DNA of 35,039 nt from Acidobacteriota bacterium (GCA_029571905.1 JAKPXU010000192.1:1-35039), one strand, 5' to 3'. Shown: positions 1 to 9,486, counted from the first letter of the stretch. Numbers and translations are program-made. The notes: a model not told the origin generated them from the sequence alone.

Positions 1-1227
1 TCTTTTGAGGACGATATAATCATATTTGATATTCTGTCCAGCTTTCTTGATATTTTCGTTCTCGAGGATAGGTTTTAAGTTCGACAGGACGTAATCAATC
101 TTCAGTTGATGGGGGGCGCCGGGATAACTATGCCTCAGTGGTAGGTAAAAGGCCTCGCCGGGCCTCGTGGCCAGAGACAATCCGACCAGCCTGGCCCTGG
201 TTGGAGACAGGCTGGTAGTTTCGGTGTCCAGGGCCACCAGGTCTGCCTGGCGCAGCCCATCCAGCAAATTTTTGAACTGGTCTTCAGTCAAGATTGTAAT
301 AAATTTTTTCTGTCCCGGCTCGGCATTTTTCAGGTAGCGTGGGATAAGAGTGGTAAAATCAAGTTGCCTGTAAAGCTTAAGCAAAAGGTCATAGTCAGGC
401 TCGGATAGACGCAGCTGGTCAAGGTCAAGCTGCAGAGGTAGTTTATCTTCTACCTGAACCAGCTCGCGGCTGAGCCTTAAAGCCTCCAGATTATTTTTAA
501 GGCTATCCCTTATACGTGGATTTTTGATTTCATCCAGGTGCTCAAGTAGATTATCCAGGTGCCCATACTGCTGGATAAGATTCCTGGCAGTTTTTTCTCC
601 TATGCCGGGAACGCCAGGGATGCCGTCAGAAGCATCTCCCCACAGGGCCAGCAGATCGCCTACCTCTTCCGCCTTAACCCCGAAATAATCCTCAACATTT
701 ACCAGCTTCTTGCCTCTTAGTTCAGCCAGAAAATCAGGTGCAATATCGGAGTCAATAATATAAATTTCTTTGGCCGGATTGAAAATAGCTGCCCAGGGTC
801 CAATGATCTGAAGTAGATCTTTATCAGAAGTGACCACCACCACCGGTTGCTGGTGTTCGGCTGCCTGACGGGCCAGTGTGGCCAGGACATCGTCAGCTTC
901 ATAGTTTTCATATTCAAAGACAGGAATCCGAAGAGCCTGCAAAACCTGTTTTAAAACAGGCACCTGAACAGTCAGGTCCTCCGGCATGGGCTTCCGCCCG
1001 GCTTTATACTCCTTATAGGCTTGGTGTCTAATGGTCGGGCGACCGGTGTCAAAAACCACTCCGAGATATTGGGGCTTCTCCTCTTCAATAATCTTATTGA
1101 GTGTATTGATAAAACCATAAATGGCATTAGTTGGAAATCCGGCCGAGTTGGACAACTGGCGAATCGCATAGTAAGAACGGTAAAGAACAGAATTACCATC
1201 GATTAAAAAAAGCAGACTGGCGGTCAT
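1..1227 (-). CDS. polA: DNA polymerase I, N-terminal part (5'-3' exonuclease and start of 3'-5' exonuclease-like domain), truncated at window start
   Basis: Minus-strand translation from ATG at 1227: MTASLLFLIDGNSVLYRSYYAIRQLSNSAGFPTNAIYGFINTL...DKDLLQII...GDASDGIPGVPGIGEKTARNLI..., characteristic of the PolA 5'-3' exonuclease, then ...LVALDTETTSLSP... Open to the window edge, so absent from the ORF track. Confidence 0.93.
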   Translation of the reverse strand, partial: MTASLLFLIDGNSVLYRSYYAIRQLSNSAGFPTNAIYGFINTLNKIIEEEKPQYLGVVFDTGRPTIRHQAYKEYKAGRKPMPEDLTVQVPVLKQVLQALRIPVFEYENYEADDVLATLARQAAEHQQPVVVVTSDKDLLQIIGPWAAIFNPAKEIYIIDSDIAPDFLAELRGKKLVNVEDYFGVKAEEVGDLLALWGDASDGIPGVPGIGEKTARNLIQQYGHLDNLLEHLDEIKNPRIRDSLKNNLEALRLSRELVQVEDKLPLQLDLDQLRLSEPDYDLLLKLYRQLDFTTLIPRYLKNAEPGQKKFITILTEDQFKNLLDGLRQADLVALDTETTSLSPTRARLVGLSLATRPGEAFYLPLRHSYPGAPHQLKIDYVLSNLKPILENENIKKAGQNIKYDYIVLKR

Positions 1228-1481
1228 GAGATCAGGTTATCGTATTTCCCTTCGACTATTTCATCAATAACTTCGGTATGCAGATCCTCCAGATTTTGCC
1301 TGATAATTGCCGACAGATTGGGCTGATGGAGATGATGGGTATAAGACCTTTTTTTGGTGGCAATTACCCTTCCGGCCAGATAAACTAAGGATTCTACATA
1401 ATTAAAGTCAGGACCTTTATCCTGAGTCTGAACCATTAATTTGACTCCTCTGTATTCGATAGAGGTATTATAGCCTTCCAT
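1224..1481 (-). CDS. small conserved hypothetical protein (85 aa)
   Basis: ORF MEGYNTSIEYRGVKLMVQTQDKGPDFNYVESLVYLAGRVIATKKRSY...; ATGA overlap with polA; upstream SD-like AGAAGGA and sigma70-like promoter. Confidence 0.75.
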   Translation of the reverse strand: MEGYNTSIEYRGVKLMVQTQDKGPDFNYVESLVYLAGRVIATKKRSYTHHLHQPNLSAIIRQNLEDLHTEVIDEIVEGKYDNLIS

Positions 1482-1501
1482 CGGGGATGTCCTTCTAATT
1501 G

Positions 1502-1529
1502 ATTATACTCAATGTGCCGCCGGCTGCAA
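1502..1529 (-). promoter_or_regulatory. predicted sigma70-type promoter for the 1224..1481 gene/polA
   Basis: Minus strand TTGCAG (1529-1524), 16 bp spacer, TATAAT (1507-1502). Confidence 0.55.
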
Positions 1530-1560
1530 GTTCCACCTGGTCTGGCTCTTCTGGTTATAA

Positions 1561-1588
1561 TTGACAAGAGGAGTCAAGCTGGTATAAT
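1561..1588 (+). promoter_or_regulatory. predicted consensus sigma70 promoter for the yceD-rpmF-plsX-fab operon
   Basis: TTGACA (1561-1566), 16 bp spacer, TATAAT (1583-1588); divergent from the promoter at 1502..1529. Confidence 0.7.
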
Positions 1589-1673
1589 AACTTGACATAA
1601 AAAAGGTTTCGGGCCTGCGAAGGCTGGTAATCTGCTAATAAAGTAATATAAAATGCATGAAGAGGACAGTTTA

Positions 1674-2192
1674 ATGCTGATTGATGTCAATGATATCCCG
1701 CGGGAGGGATTAGACTTTGACCAGGACTTTGATTTTGTCAGCCTTGACCTGATAGAAGAAGAAGCTGCCTTCCTTGAGCCCGTTCATTCCGTACTATCAG
1801 TCAAAAAAGTGGGCAGCGAAGTGCTGGTCAAAGGTAAGTTAACCACCAGACTGAGTTTTCTTTGCAGCCGCTGCCTGCGGCCTTTTGAATATGGGGTGGA
1901 GGCTGTCTTTGATCTGGCCTACCTGCCAGATGAACTGGATGAGCAAAGAGAAGAACTGGACGAAGAAGATATAGATAAGTTCTTTTATTACCATCAGCAG
2001 CTTGACCTCCGGGAGATAGTGTTGGAGCAGCTTAATCTGAGTATCCCGCTTCGTCCTCTTTGTTCTGAAGAGTGCGAGGGTCTCTGCCCGGTTTGTGGCC
2101 AGCTGGTCCAGGCTGGACAGTGTGGCTGCCAGGTAAATTCGTCAGATCCCAGACTGGAGAAATTAAAATCTTTTCTAAGAGATAAAAGATAA
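1674..2192 (+). CDS. yceD: DUF177/YceD family protein
   Basis: MLIDVNDIPREGLDFDQ... with CSRCLRPF and CSEECEGLCPVCG cysteine motifs, directly upstream of rpmF. The ORF track starts at 1653, but the ATG at 1674 has GAGGA upstream and the first ATG has no SD. Confidence 0.88.
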   Translation: MLIDVNDIPREGLDFDQDFDFVSLDLIEEEAAFLEPVHSVLSVKKVGSEVLVKGKLTTRLSFLCSRCLRPFEYGVEAVFDLAYLPDELDEQREELDEEDIDKFFYYHQQLDLREIVLEQLNLSIPLRPLCSEECEGLCPVCGQLVQAGQCGCQVNSSDPRLEKLKSFLRDKR

Positions 2193-2375
2193 ATGCCAAA
2201 TCCAAAACGCAGACATTCAGTTACAAGAAAAGCCAAGAGAAGGTCACATGACCATCTGACTCTGCCTTCTTTTTCGCTCTGTCCTAACTGTGGAAGCCCA
2301 AAGCTCCCCCATCGTGCCTGTCCGGAATGCGGCTATTACAAGGGCCGCCAGGTAATCGAAGGTACAGAAAAGTAG
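2193..2375 (+). CDS. rpmF: 50S ribosomal protein L32 (zinc-ribbon form)
   Basis: MPNPKRRHSVTRKAKRRSHDHL...CPNCGSPKLPHRACPECGYYKGRQV; start adjoins the yceD stop. Confidence 0.97.
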   Translation: MPNPKRRHSVTRKAKRRSHDHLTLPSFSLCPNCGSPKLPHRACPECGYYKGRQVIEGTEK

Positions 2376-2388
2376 GCGAGTATCCACC

Positions 2389-3402
2389 ATGAAAATCGCA
2401 GTTGATGCGATGGGCGGTGATTTTGCTCCGCGGGAGGTAGTGGCTGGAGCGGTGGCTGCAGCTGAAGAATTTGGACTCCAGATCATTCTGGTCGGCGCAG
2501 AAAAGGCAGTCAGAAAGGAATTAAACCGGCTGAATTACCATGGGAACAGTATTGCTCTGCTTGATGCTCCTGAGATGATCAATATGGGCGACGGGGTGAT
2601 GTCCCTTCGCCGAAAGGAAAAATCCTCTGTTTTTCTGGGGGCCGAGCTGGTCAGGAAAGGTGAAGCTCAGGCCTTTATTTCCATGGGTAATACCGCAGCT
2701 GTCACCTATATCTCAAAAAAAGTCCTGGGCAGTCTGGAGGGAATAGAAAAGCCAGGTCTGGCACTCCTTGTCCCGACTCTGAAGGGTGTTTCTCTTTTGA
2801 TTGATGTCGGAGCCAGCGCCAACTGCCAGCCCCAACATCTTCTTCAGTTTGCTATCATGGGCAAGGTTTTTATGGAAACCGCCCTGAATCGAAAAAATCC
2901 CAGCATAGCTTTAATGAGCATTGGTGAGGAGAAAACCAAAGGCAACGAGCTGACTCTTAAAACTTATGAGCGGCTGCAAGCTTCAGGGCTTAATTTTATA
3001 GGCAATGTAGAGGGCAAGGATATTTATTCCGGCCTGGCTGATATCATCGTCAGCGATGGCTTCACAGGGAATGTGGCCCTGAAAGTCTCAGAGGGAGTGG
3101 TCGAAATGATGCTGACCCTGGCCCGTCACGAGGTAACTAAAAATGTTTGGGCCAGGATTGGTTTTCTGCTTCTCAAACATCATTTGAAAAAAATTTATAA
3201 AAAGATAGACTATTCAGAGTATGGCGGTGCCCACCTGCTGGGTGTTAACGGCATCTGCATTATCGGGCATGGGCGTTCCAATCAAAAAGCAGTTAAAAAT
3301 GCCATTCGTATCGGAAAAGAAATTGTACTGGAAAAACTACAGGACAGAATCAAGGAAGAACTGTCTCATTATACAGCTATTCAGGGAGAGGTCAGACTAT
3401 GA
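2389..3402 (+). CDS. plsX: phosphate acyltransferase PlsX
   Basis: MKIAVDAMGGDFAPREVVAGAV..., MGNTAAV, LLIDVGASANCQPQHL, SDGFTGNVALK. Confidence 0.97.
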   Translation: MKIAVDAMGGDFAPREVVAGAVAAAEEFGLQIILVGAEKAVRKELNRLNYHGNSIALLDAPEMINMGDGVMSLRRKEKSSVFLGAELVRKGEAQAFISMGNTAAVTYISKKVLGSLEGIEKPGLALLVPTLKGVSLLIDVGASANCQPQHLLQFAIMGKVFMETALNRKNPSIALMSIGEEKTKGNELTLKTYERLQASGLNFIGNVEGKDIYSGLADIIVSDGFTGNVALKVSEGVVEMMLTLARHEVTKNVWARIGFLLLKHHLKKIYKKIDYSEYGGAHLLGVNGICIIGHGRSNQKAVKNAIRIGKEIVLEKLQDRIKEELSHYTAIQGEVRL

Positions 3403-4139
3403 TTTTTAATCAAAAGGTATCAATAGTCACGGGTGCTTCGCAGGGCATTGGAGAAGCAATAGCCCACGAGCTAGGGCTGGCCGGCTCAACGGTTGTCCTG
3501 GTTGACATTCAGAAGGAAAAACTGGAGGAAGTGGCTGGCCGTTTTGCAGCTGAGGGAATAAAATCTCTGCCGCTGGTAGCAGATGTGACCAACGGACAAC
3601 AGGTAGAGGAAGCGGTTGAATCGGTGAAGAAAGACCTTGGCCGGATAGATCACCTAATTAATAACGCCGGCATTACGCGTGATTCTCTACTGCTGCGGAT
3701 GAAAGAAGAAGATTGGGATCTGGTCCTGGCCGTCAACCTGAAAGGTGCCTTTAACTTTTGCCGTTCAGTGGTTAAACATATGGTGGCAGCGAGAAGCGGC
3801 CGGATTGTCAGCATTTCTTCAGTCGTCGGGTTGATGGGAAATTTTGGTCAGGCTAACTATGCTGCTTCCAAGGCCGGCCTGATTGGTTTTTCCAAGTCTC
3901 TGGCCAGAGAAGTGGCGGCCAGGGGCATCACGGTCAATTGTGTTGCTCCGGGGTATATTGCCACAGCCATGACTGAGAAACTGTCTGATGAAGTCAAAAA
4001 AGCCTTTCTCGATAATATACCAATGAAGCGGTTTGGTTTACCCGAAGAAATAGCTAAGACCGTCAAATTTTTGTGTTCAGATGAAGCAGCTTATATAACC
4101 GGTCAGGTCATAAGCGTCAATGGCGGCCTGTATATGTGA
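3399..4139 (+). CDS. fabG: 3-oxoacyl-[ACP] reductase FabG
   Basis: SDR signature TGASQGIGEAIA, NNAGITRD, YAASKAGLIGFSKSLARE; ATGA overlap with plsX. Confidence 0.96.
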   Translation: MIFNQKVSIVTGASQGIGEAIAHELGLAGSTVVLVDIQKEKLEEVAGRFAAEGIKSLPLVADVTNGQQVEEAVESVKKDLGRIDHLINNAGITRDSLLLRMKEEDWDLVLAVNLKGAFNFCRSVVKHMVAARSGRIVSISSVVGLMGNFGQANYAASKAGLIGFSKSLAREVAARGITVNCVAPGYIATAMTEKLSDEVKKAFLDNIPMKRFGLPEEIAKTVKFLCSDEAAYITGQVISVNGGLYM

Positions 4140-4176
4140 TGTGTATCTTACAAGCCTTAAATAAATAGGAGGTAAT

Positions 4177-4425
4177 ATGGACAGAGAAGAACTTTTAAAG
4201 AAGGTTAAAGCCATCGTGGCTGACAAACTTAATGTCAGCGAAGAACAGATCACAGAAAATGCTTCTTTTTCTCAGGATTTAGGTGCTGATTCTCTTGATA
4301 CTGTTGAACTGGTGATGGCCCTTGAAGATGAATTCGGGCTGGATATCCCTGATGACGAGGCTGAGAAGCTGACCACCGTTGGTAAGGCTATTGATTATAT
4401 ACTTGAGCACCAAACGGGTAAGTAA
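4177..4425 (+). CDS. acpP: acyl carrier protein
   Basis: [31 protein letters not shown] phosphopantetheine site; strong SD AGGAGGT. Confidence 0.98.
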   Translation: MDREELLKKVKAIVADKLNVSEEQITENASFSQDLGADSLDTVELVMALEDEFGLDIPDDEAEKLTTVGKAIDYILEHQTGK

Positions 4426-4435
4426 TCTTACCTCC

Positions 4436-4450
4436 AACCAGTCACTGGTT
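4436..4450. repeat. 15-bp inverted repeat between acpP and fabF
   Basis: AACCAGT-C-ACTGGTT, followed by TAATTTTT. Confidence 0.6.
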
Positions 4451-4467
4451 TAATTTTTAAAAATCCT

Positions 4468-5727
4468 ATGGCTCTGCTTTATAATCATAAGAGACGAGTG
4501 GTTATTACTGGCATTGGCCTGGTCACTCCGCTCGGTGTCGGGATCGAGACCAACTGGGAAGCCCTGCTGGCCGGGCGTTCCGGCATTCGGACGGTTACCA
4601 GATTTGATCTTACCGGTTTCCCTGTACGGATCGCCGGTGAGGTGTCCAATTTTGATGTCCAGCAATTCATCGATAAGAAAGAAGCCAGGAAAATGGACCT
4701 TTTTGTTCACTATGCGATTGCGGCGGCTGACCTGGCCATTAAGGATGCCGGTATCGATCTGGCTAAACTGGAAGGGGAAAATACAGGTGTTTATGTCGGT
4801 TCAGGCATTGGCGGTCTGGGTTCCATTGAGGATACTCACCGCGTCTTACTGGAAAAAGGGCCCTCCCGGGTTTCGCCTTATTTCATAATTCAAACGATTA
4901 TCAATGAGGCTTCTGCTCATATTTCGATCCGCTATAAGGCCAGGGGTCCAAACATGTCTAATGTTACTGCCTGCAGCACCGGGGCTCATGCTATTGGCGA
5001 ATCATTCAGAATGATTCAGTTTGGCCTGGCTGACCGGATGATTGCGGGTGGAGCTGAGGCTCCCATTACACCCCTGAGCCTGGCCGGCTTCAGCAGCATG
5101 AAGGCTTTGTCTGAAAGAAATGATGAGCCTGAAAAGGCCAGCCGACCCTTCGATGCTCAGCGAGATGGCTTTGTCATGAGCGAAGGAGCCGGTATTGTCC
5201 TGCTGGAGGAGCTCAACGCAGCTCTTGACCGTGGGGCAAAAATTTATGCCGAAGTGGCAGGCTATGGTCTCAATGGTGATGCCTACCACGTGACTGCCCC
5301 TTCTCCTGATGGTGAGGGAGCGGCCCGGGTGATGAAGCTGGCTATAGACGAGGCGGGCATTTCTCCAGCCGATATCCAGTATATCAACGCCCATGGGACC
5401 TCAACTCCTTACAATGACCGGGTGGAAACTCTGGCTATTAAGTCCCTCTTTGGTGAGGCGGCCAGAAAAGTGGCGATCAGTTCCACCAAATCGATGACCG
5501 GGCATCTGTTAGGGGCGGCTGGGGGCGTTGAAGCGGGCCTCACTGCCCTGACCATTGATCGCCAGGTTTTACCCCCGACCATCAATTATGAGTTTCCGGA
5601 TCCGGACTGCGATCTGGATTATGTGCCGAATAAGCCCAGGACAGCGGAAGTTATTTACGCCCTGACTAATTCCTTCGGTTTTGGGGGAACAAACGCCTGC
5701 CTTCTCTTGAAGAAATTTGAGGGCTGA
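4468..5727 (+). CDS. fabF: beta-ketoacyl-ACP synthase II
   Basis: [28 protein letters not shown] (Cys), [11 protein letters not shown] (His), [12 protein letters not shown] (His). Confidence 0.96.
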   Translation: MALLYNHKRRVVITGIGLVTPLGVGIETNWEALLAGRSGIRTVTRFDLTGFPVRIAGEVSNFDVQQFIDKKEARKMDLFVHYAIAAADLAIKDAGIDLAKLEGENTGVYVGSGIGGLGSIEDTHRVLLEKGPSRVSPYFIIQTIINEASAHISIRYKARGPNMSNVTACSTGAHAIGESFRMIQFGLADRMIAGGAEAPITPLSLAGFSSMKALSERNDEPEKASRPFDAQRDGFVMSEGAGIVLLEELNAALDRGAKIYAEVAGYGLNGDAYHVTAPSPDGEGAARVMKLAIDEAGISPADIQYINAHGTSTPYNDRVETLAIKSLFGEAARKVAISSTKSMTGHLLGAAGGVEAGLTALTIDRQVLPPTINYEFPDPDCDLDYVPNKPRTAEVIYALTNSFGFGGTNACLLLKKFEG

Positions 5728-5753
5728 GGGTTAAGCGCTCAATAAGAATTGGC

Positions 5754-5795
5754 GGCTGGCTGTTGCCTGCTTCGCCTCATCTTTACCAGCCAGCC
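5754..5795. terminator. possible bidirectional hairpin between convergent genes
   Basis: 9-bp perfect arms GGCTGGCTG (5754-5762) / CAGCCAGCC (5787-5795), 24-nt loop, no clear T tract. Confidence 0.35.
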
Positions 5796-5804
5796 TAATT
5801 GACC

Positions 5805-7403
5805 TCACTCCTGGCTATCACTTTGAGCGTTGACTTGAAGAAGAAGGCGATTTTTCTCTGACCTCTGCTCGCCTATACTGCTGACTCTTATCGCCGGTTC
5901 ATCCACCACCACACACTTATTCTCACAGATGCCGCAGCCAATGCAATCATTGACATTGACAAAAGGAGCCAGATTGGTGATGACTTTCCCTTCAGGTGTC
6001 AGTGTTTCGACTTTAATCAACTGAATGGCCTTGGGCGAAACCGGACAGTGTTCCTCGCAGACAATACACTGCTCGCCGAGAGCGTAAGGCAAGCAACGGT
6101 TTTTGTTAACAAAAGCTGTGCCAATTTTGACCGTGGTTTTTTCTTCGATGGTTAACTCTTTGATGGCGCCTGTGGGGCAAACCTGGCTGCAGAGGGAACA
6201 GTAATATTCACAATAACCAATCCGGGGTACCAGCACTGGTGTCCACAATCCTTCCGGCCCGGCTTCAGTCAGGGCCGGTTGTAGCCCGTTGGTGGGACAA
6301 ACCTTCAAACATTCACCACATTTGATGCATTTATCAAGGAATTTTTCCTCGGGCAGAGCACCTGGCGGTCTGATTAAAGCCGGATAGGCTCTCTGACGAT
6401 GGGGGGTAATTTTAAAAATTGGAGCAACGAGCAGGGTGGTCAAGGAAGTCAATAATATTTTTCGCCGACTCAGATTAATTCCCTGGATCTTCTCTGCTTG
6501 CCATCTCAGCGGAAAAGTAATAGCTGCCGTCGGACAAATGGCAGCACAGGTTTCACAATAAATGCACTCTGAACTTCGCCACTCGCCGATCGGAAAGGGG
6601 CGGGCATTGGTCTCGCATTGAATTGAACAGAGATGGCAGTTGATACATTTCTCAGGATCAATCTTTAGCTTGAAGACATTGAATCGGGAAAATAACCCGA
6701 GCAAAGCCCCAGCCGGGCAAAGATAACGACACCAGAATCTTTCTTTCCAGGCATTAAGAGCGACGGCTGCCAGAAATAACAGCCCTATGACCAGGGCATT
6801 CTGGAAAAAGTTGTTAAGAGCCAGATTGCCCAGAGCCTGCCCCAGGGTCTGGCCGAGGGATTCAAGGCCCAGACTATAGGCCAGACTGGCCGTCTCAGAG
6901 AAGGCCATATTCAGGAAAGGTGTGAAATAGACAGCAAATGACCTGTAAAGAAATGATAATGGATCAAGATAGCCGACAAGATTAACCGCGAAAAGAGAAG
7001 CAACCAAAATAATGATTAAGATTAGATATTTTGGTGCCAGGCTCAGCCCATCATCTCTTTTTGGCTTCAGCCAGCGGGTTTTCTTGAAAAGAAAGGAGAA
7101 AAATTGATGGACGGCACCAAAAGGACAGATCCAACCGCAAACTACCCGACCAAAAATGAGGGTAAAAAGCAGAGTTATCAGTGAAAGCCAGAAAGCAGCG
7201 AAAAAAAGGCGGGCGCCAATAGTTGCAGTCAAGGCCAGCAGGGGATCAAAATGAAAATAGCGTTCAACAGTTATGGTCAGGTAATCAGCTCCGCCATAGT
7301 GGGTTTTGATAAACAAAAAGAAAAATAGAACAAAAAAAACCAACTGAGAAACAATCCGTAATTTTTGCAGCCGTTGATATTTTTTAGACCGTTCTCTTTT
7401 CAA
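5805..7403 (-). CDS. NapH/NapG-like membrane polyferredoxin (4Fe-4S)
   Basis: N-terminal TM segments with CGWICPFGAVHQF and CRYLCPAGALLG, then several CxxCxxCxxxC clusters. The ORF track begins at GTG 7439; a TTG at 7403 has GGAGAAAG just upstream and reduces the overlap with DUF362. Confidence 0.85.
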   Translation of the reverse strand: MKRERSKKYQRLQKLRIVSQLVFFVLFFFLFIKTHYGGADYLTITVERYFHFDPLLALTATIGARLFFAAFWLSLITLLFTLIFGRVVCGWICPFGAVHQFFSFLFKKTRWLKPKRDDGLSLAPKYLILIIILVASLFAVNLVGYLDPLSFLYRSFAVYFTPFLNMAFSETASLAYSLGLESLGQTLGQALGNLALNNFFQNALVIGLLFLAAVALNAWKERFWCRYLCPAGALLGLFSRFNVFKLKIDPEKCINCHLCSIQCETNARPFPIGEWRSSECIYCETCAAICPTAAITFPLRWQAEKIQGINLSRRKILLTSLTTLLVAPIFKITPHRQRAYPALIRPPGALPEEKFLDKCIKCGECLKVCPTNGLQPALTEAGPEGLWTPVLVPRIGYCEYYCSLCSQVCPTGAIKELTIEEKTTVKIGTAFVNKNRCLPYALGEQCIVCEEHCPVSPKAIQLIKVETLTPEGKVITNLAPFVNVNDCIGCGICENKCVVVDEPAIRVSSIGEQRSEKNRLLLQVNAQSDSQE

Positions 7404-8268
7404 TTTTAACTTTCTCCAGGTCGAGCTTCCCCAGACCACGGGTCGAAGCTAATTGCAGAAAGCGCAAATCCTGTGGTTTGAAATCAAAAAAGGTAGCCCC
7501 ATAGGCATCTATGGCTACCTGATCAGTCCCGGCCACGACTGTCTTCATCAACTTCGTATCAGAAATTCTTCCTCCCTGTGGACCATTTCTGAACAGAATC
7601 CGGTAACTATCGAGAATCGTTATAGCTGGTTTAAAGAAAGCAGCCAGGTCAACCATAGCTTCATCAATCCTCTGATGGAGCTGATTGCGGCTGCCGCCGA
7701 CTGCCCCTAACCAGTTTTTCATACCAAGAGTAACCCTGGACAGACTGTGCACTTTGGTAGCCGGAAGATTGATTATCTTATCGGCCTCAAGAAAATCAAC
7801 AAACACTTCCCATTCTTTCAACCAGTCGCCTTTTATGTTGACTTTCTTCAGTCGCTGGTCATCGGGTAGTAGAACTCTGGCTCCAGCTGATTGGGCAGCT
7901 GCCTGAATACCAGAGCGGATGTAGCAGCGTTTGGGCTGGTTGATGGTGTGGTCTAGAACGATGACTTCCCTGGCGCCGGCTTCGAGAGCCAGGGTCACGA
8001 CTGTTTTAACGATTTCTGGATTGGTACAGGCAGCCATGTCCGGCGTCCGATCCCACCCGATATTCGGCTTAATAATTACTTTATCGCCCCGCCCGATAAA
8101 GCGTTTCATACCGCCTAGAAGCTCAACCGCTCCTCTGGTAATCTTTTCCGGTGATTCACCTGTTACCACTGCCAGCTCAGGATAACTTGACTGGGCTAAA
8201 AGATGGGGTGATAATCCAATGGCTACACCGCCAATGACTAGCTCTTTAATAAATTCTCTTCGTTCCAC
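7384..8268 (-). CDS. DUF362 domain-containing protein with Tat-like N-terminus
   Basis: MERREFIKELVIGGVAIGLSPHLLA signal; KVIIKPNIGWDRTPDMAACTNPEIVKTVV...LPATKVHSLSRVTLGMKNWLGAV typical of DUF362. Confidence 0.88.
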   Translation of the reverse strand: MERREFIKELVIGGVAIGLSPHLLAQSSYPELAVVTGESPEKITRGAVELLGGMKRFIGRGDKVIIKPNIGWDRTPDMAACTNPEIVKTVVTLALEAGAREVIVLDHTINQPKRCYIRSGIQAAAQSAGARVLLPDDQRLKKVNIKGDWLKEWEVFVDFLEADKIINLPATKVHSLSRVTLGMKNWLGAVGGSRNQLHQRIDEAMVDLAAFFKPAITILDSYRILFRNGPQGGRISDTKLMKTVVAGTDQVAIDAYGATFFDFKPQDLRFLQLASTRGLGKLDLEKVKIEKRTV

Positions 8269-8270
8269 TT

Positions 8271-9479
8271 TCAGGATCCTTTTCCTAAGGATTTGATGTA
8301 TTCTATGATACCACGGAAAAGCCCGGTCGCTATAGCCTCCCGGTAAAAATCTGTTTTAAGGGCCTCTTCTTCTTTTGGATTGGAAAGGTGAGAAACCTCG
8401 ACCAGCACGGCCGGCATCTCGCTGCCGATGAGAACCCAGAAAGGGCCTCCTTTGACTCCCAGGTCATCTCGTGGACCGAAGTGCTGTTTAAGATGTCCGA
8501 GCAGCTGGTGATGAATCTTTTCGGCCAGGGCTCGTGACTCTTCGTATCTGGTATTTTTAATAATTTTATCCACAATGAGCTTCATCTCCCTGATGTTTTT
8601 ATTTGAGGAAGCATTTTCTCTGGCGGCCAGTTCATTAACAGCCGGGTCCGGACTGAAGTTTAAATAAAATGTTTCTACTCCTGTTCTGGCTTTCCGTGGA
8701 CTGGCGTTAAGATGAATTGAGATGAATAAGTCAGCTTGCTGTTCGTTGGCCAGCCTGGTTCTTTTTTCAAGGGGCAAGGTAATATCAGTTTCTCTGGTCA
8801 GAAAGACTTCAAAACCACCCTGAGTTTCCAGAATTAATTTTAATTTCCTGGCCAGATCGAGAGCGACATCTTTTTCTTTTAAGCCACTCGGGCTGAGGCA
8901 ACCGGGATCGGCTCCGCCATGCCCAGGGTCAAGAACAATTTTTTTCACCCCCAGTCCAAGCTGGCGAACAAGCGAATAGCCAGAACCGGTGGGTGTAGCC
9001 GCCTTTGGAGGCTGTTCCACGGAGGTCTCAACCGGTCCGGCAGCCTGACCAGCGGCCTGCTCTGACTGGCGATGATAGATATCAATGACCAATCGGTCCG
9101 GATTTTTAAGATAATAGATTTTCTCTTTTTCTTTGGTCCCGGTCTGAAGCTCAAAGGTGACCCGGACTGTAGTTTTGTTTCTCTGGGCCAGCCGCAGCTC
9201 TCTGACGCAGGGCGAACTGAATTTAAAAGTTTTGCCCTGGAGTGGAGGATTCAGCCTGGCCTGATAAATATCGAGATAAAGCCTCTCAGGCTGGTTGAGC
9301 TCGGCTGCCGAGTACTCGCGGACTCTGGTTAGTTCCAGCACTAATCGGAAGAAATCGGCATGTTGATGATAACGTAAGCCAACGATTTCAGCCGGTGGTT
9401 GGGTCTGAGGACTGGCGGCTGTGACCAGTGTTACCAATATTATAATCAGTAACACTAACCAGCCAAACCGATTTTGCAT
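8271..9479 (-). CDS. N-acetylmuramoyl-L-alanine amidase (AMIN plus amidase_3)
   Basis: IVLDPGHGGADPGCLSPSGLKEKDVALDLARKL...LFISIHLNAS...VLVEVSHLSNPKEE; N-terminal AMIN-like region. The track start at 9482 is TTG; the next codon (9479) is ATG. Confidence 0.93.
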   Translation of the reverse strand: MQNRFGWLVLLIIILVTLVTAASPQTQPPAEIVGLRYHQHADFFRLVLELTRVREYSAAELNQPERLYLDIYQARLNPPLQGKTFKFSSPCVRELRLAQRNKTTVRVTFELQTGTKEKEKIYYLKNPDRLVIDIYHRQSEQAAGQAAGPVETSVEQPPKAATPTGSGYSLVRQLGLGVKKIVLDPGHGGADPGCLSPSGLKEKDVALDLARKLKLILETQGGFEVFLTRETDITLPLEKRTRLANEQQADLFISIHLNASPRKARTGVETFYLNFSPDPAVNELAARENASSNKNIREMKLIVDKIIKNTRYEESRALAEKIHHQLLGHLKQHFGPRDDLGVKGGPFWVLIGSEMPAVLVEVSHLSNPKEEEALKTDFYREAIATGLFRGIIEYIKSLGKGS

Positions 9480-9486
9480 CAATCAG

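Noticed and set aside
717-1199. Minus-strand ORFs 717..917 and 972..1199
   Set aside because: Frame-shifted reads of the truncated polA gene, which is continuous in another frame to the window edge.
4514-4888. 124-aa plus-strand ORF
   Set aside because: Out-of-frame within fabF, whose frame is unambiguous.
5284-5295. CACGTG core (TACCACGTGACT) as a second parS
   Set aside because: Flanks do not match parS (no TGTT/AACA) and it encodes the conserved FabF DAYHVTAP segment.
5002-5394. 130-aa minus-strand ORF
   Set aside because: Antisense to fabF with no supporting signals.
8566-8574. Exact DnaA-box sequence TTATCCACA
   Set aside because: Single copy inside the amidase coding sequence with no neighbouring boxes or AT-rich unwinding region; expected by chance.
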